A DNA stretch of 64,000 nt from Polaribacter litorisediminis (GTDB taxonomy: Bacteria > Bacteroidota > Bacteroidia > Flavobacteriales > Flavobacteriaceae), in contig NZ_CP082966.1 in the NCBI RefSeq assembly GCF_019968605.1, positions 3,275,501 through 3,339,500 on the forward strand, read 5' to 3'. The notes beneath the pieces are model-generated. The model did not search any database. It worked only from the letters and a program-made list of their open reading frames with translations, and was not told where the DNA came from. The position numbers and the translations under genes were made by a program. Each line of letters starts with the position of its first letter. Position 1 is the first letter of the stretch. Below, in pieces: positions 63,503 through 64,000 of this stretch.

Positions 63503-64000
63503 CTAAAAATACCTTAAAAGATTGTTTTTATAATTTTTAGAAAGTTTAAATTTCTGATCAGCTATGGTTACCGAAACCGCATCTACTCTTTCTACAAATG
63601 TTGGGTTTACTGCTATACTTCTACTAATTTGAAATAAACTTTTTGATGGCATTTGATCTAAAAAAGCCTTTAAGGAAGATCTAATTAATGTTGATTTTGA
63701 TTTGTATAATAATCGAACATACACATGTTCTGCTTCTACATACAACAATTCTGAAAGATGAATATTATAAGTGGTTCTACCTACATTTATAGATGTATAC
63801 ACTTTGTTTTTATCATTTATATTGTCAAAAACAATATCTATTGTTGTAAGAAGTGTTGCATTATTTATAGGCTTATTAATATACCCTTTTGGTGATAGTG
63901 CTTTAATATTTTGTAATGTCTCTTTATCATTAAAAGACGAGATAAATAAAAAAGGTATTCCGAAATTTTCGTTAATAAAATGAGCAACATCTAAACCTGT
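63503..64000 (-). CDS. LytTR-family response regulator (5' end outside the window)
   Basis: The frame is open from the right window edge. Its visible N-terminal part is the second half of a receiver domain: TGLDVAHFINENFGIPFLFI, then SSFND, and the conserved KP in PKGYINKPIN. A linker and a LytTR DNA-binding domain follow (YNIHLSELLYVEAEHVYVRL; LDQMPSKSLFQISRSIAVNP; VTIADQKFKLSKNYKNNLL). The phospho-acceptor Asp would lie beyond the edge. It is upstream of the adhesin on the same strand, 152 bases away. A sensor kinase partner may lie further right. Confidence 0.9.
   Translation of the reverse strand, partial: TGLDVAHFINENFGIPFLFISSFNDKETLQNIKALSPKGYINKPINNATLLTTIDIVFDNINDKNKVYTSINVGRTTYNIHLSELLYVEAEHVYVRLLYKSKSTLIRSSLKAFLDQMPSKSLFQISRSIAVNPTFVERVDAVSVTIADQKFKLSKNYKNNLLRYF

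Overview
The window looks like a chromosomal segment of a marine-type Flavobacteriaceae bacterium (Bacteroidota, probably near Polaribacter or Tenacibaculum; the genus is inference). The evidence is a low-GC genome, many lipoproteins with short lipoboxes, gliding protein GldH, a type IX secretion C-terminal sorting domain, family-restricted proteins (DUF6341, DUF6427, DUF4837), and promoters with the Bacteroidota -7 element TAnnTTTG instead of sigma70 boxes.

Layout. 1-9.4 kb: the start of a secreted protein, pgi, an M23 peptidase lipoprotein, a DUF3108 protein, then aromatic amino-acid catabolism (kynA, hppD, hmgA) and ferritin. 9.5-10.5 kb: a membrane-protein gene broken by an in-frame amber codon and a cluster of inverted repeats with a 227-bp MITE. 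10.5-13.2 kb: a redox and Fe-S group (TrxR-like ferredoxin reductase, NifU-like scaffold, Mrp). 13.4-14.7 kb: an unrecognised two-gene unit on the opposite strand. 14.7-28.9 kb: mostly housekeeping genes (alkyltransferase-like protein, trmB, upp, yicC, gmk, nadD, a second M23 peptidase, GH3, queD, LVIVD lipoproteins, pth, rplY, prs). 29.0-29.5 kb: a tRNA-Leu locus in which a 5' tRNA fragment, a small palindrome and a GIY-YIG nuclease ORF stand directly before the intact tRNA. 29.7-42.4 kb: one large minus-strand defence operon, a type I restriction-modification system (hsdM, hsdS, hsdR) carrying a DUF1016 nuclease, a PHP-SMC-like ATPase, a frameshifted PD-(D/E)XK protein, a DUF262 remnant and an AlbA_2 protein. 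42.6-44.3 kb: an SPFH/NfeD membrane pair and a DUF4190 protein. 44.3-47 kb: repeat-rich, gene-poor DNA around a DUF4837 lipoprotein. 47-55.7 kb: cell-wall and envelope genes (LysM lytic transglycosylase, PBP1A, GldH), xth, ricT, and scoA/scoB separated by a broken four-helix-bundle gene. 56.1-64 kb: a 2417-residue T9SS-exported adhesin with eight repeated modules, next to a LytTR response regulator that runs off the window.

The points most worth following are: (1) the tRNA fragment / palindrome / GIY-YIG / intact tRNA arrangement, which looks like a tRNA-targeting mobile unit; (2) the accessory genes embedded in the type I RM operon; (3) a pair of 12-bp direct repeats with a 20-bp period between the LytTR gene and the adhesin, a candidate operator; (4) two 227-bp MITE copies, each flanked by its own perfect 9-bp target duplication; (5) at least seven families of short palindromic repeats, one of them read in frame inside hsdS; (6) three genes each broken by a single small lesion, two stops and one homopolymer slip.
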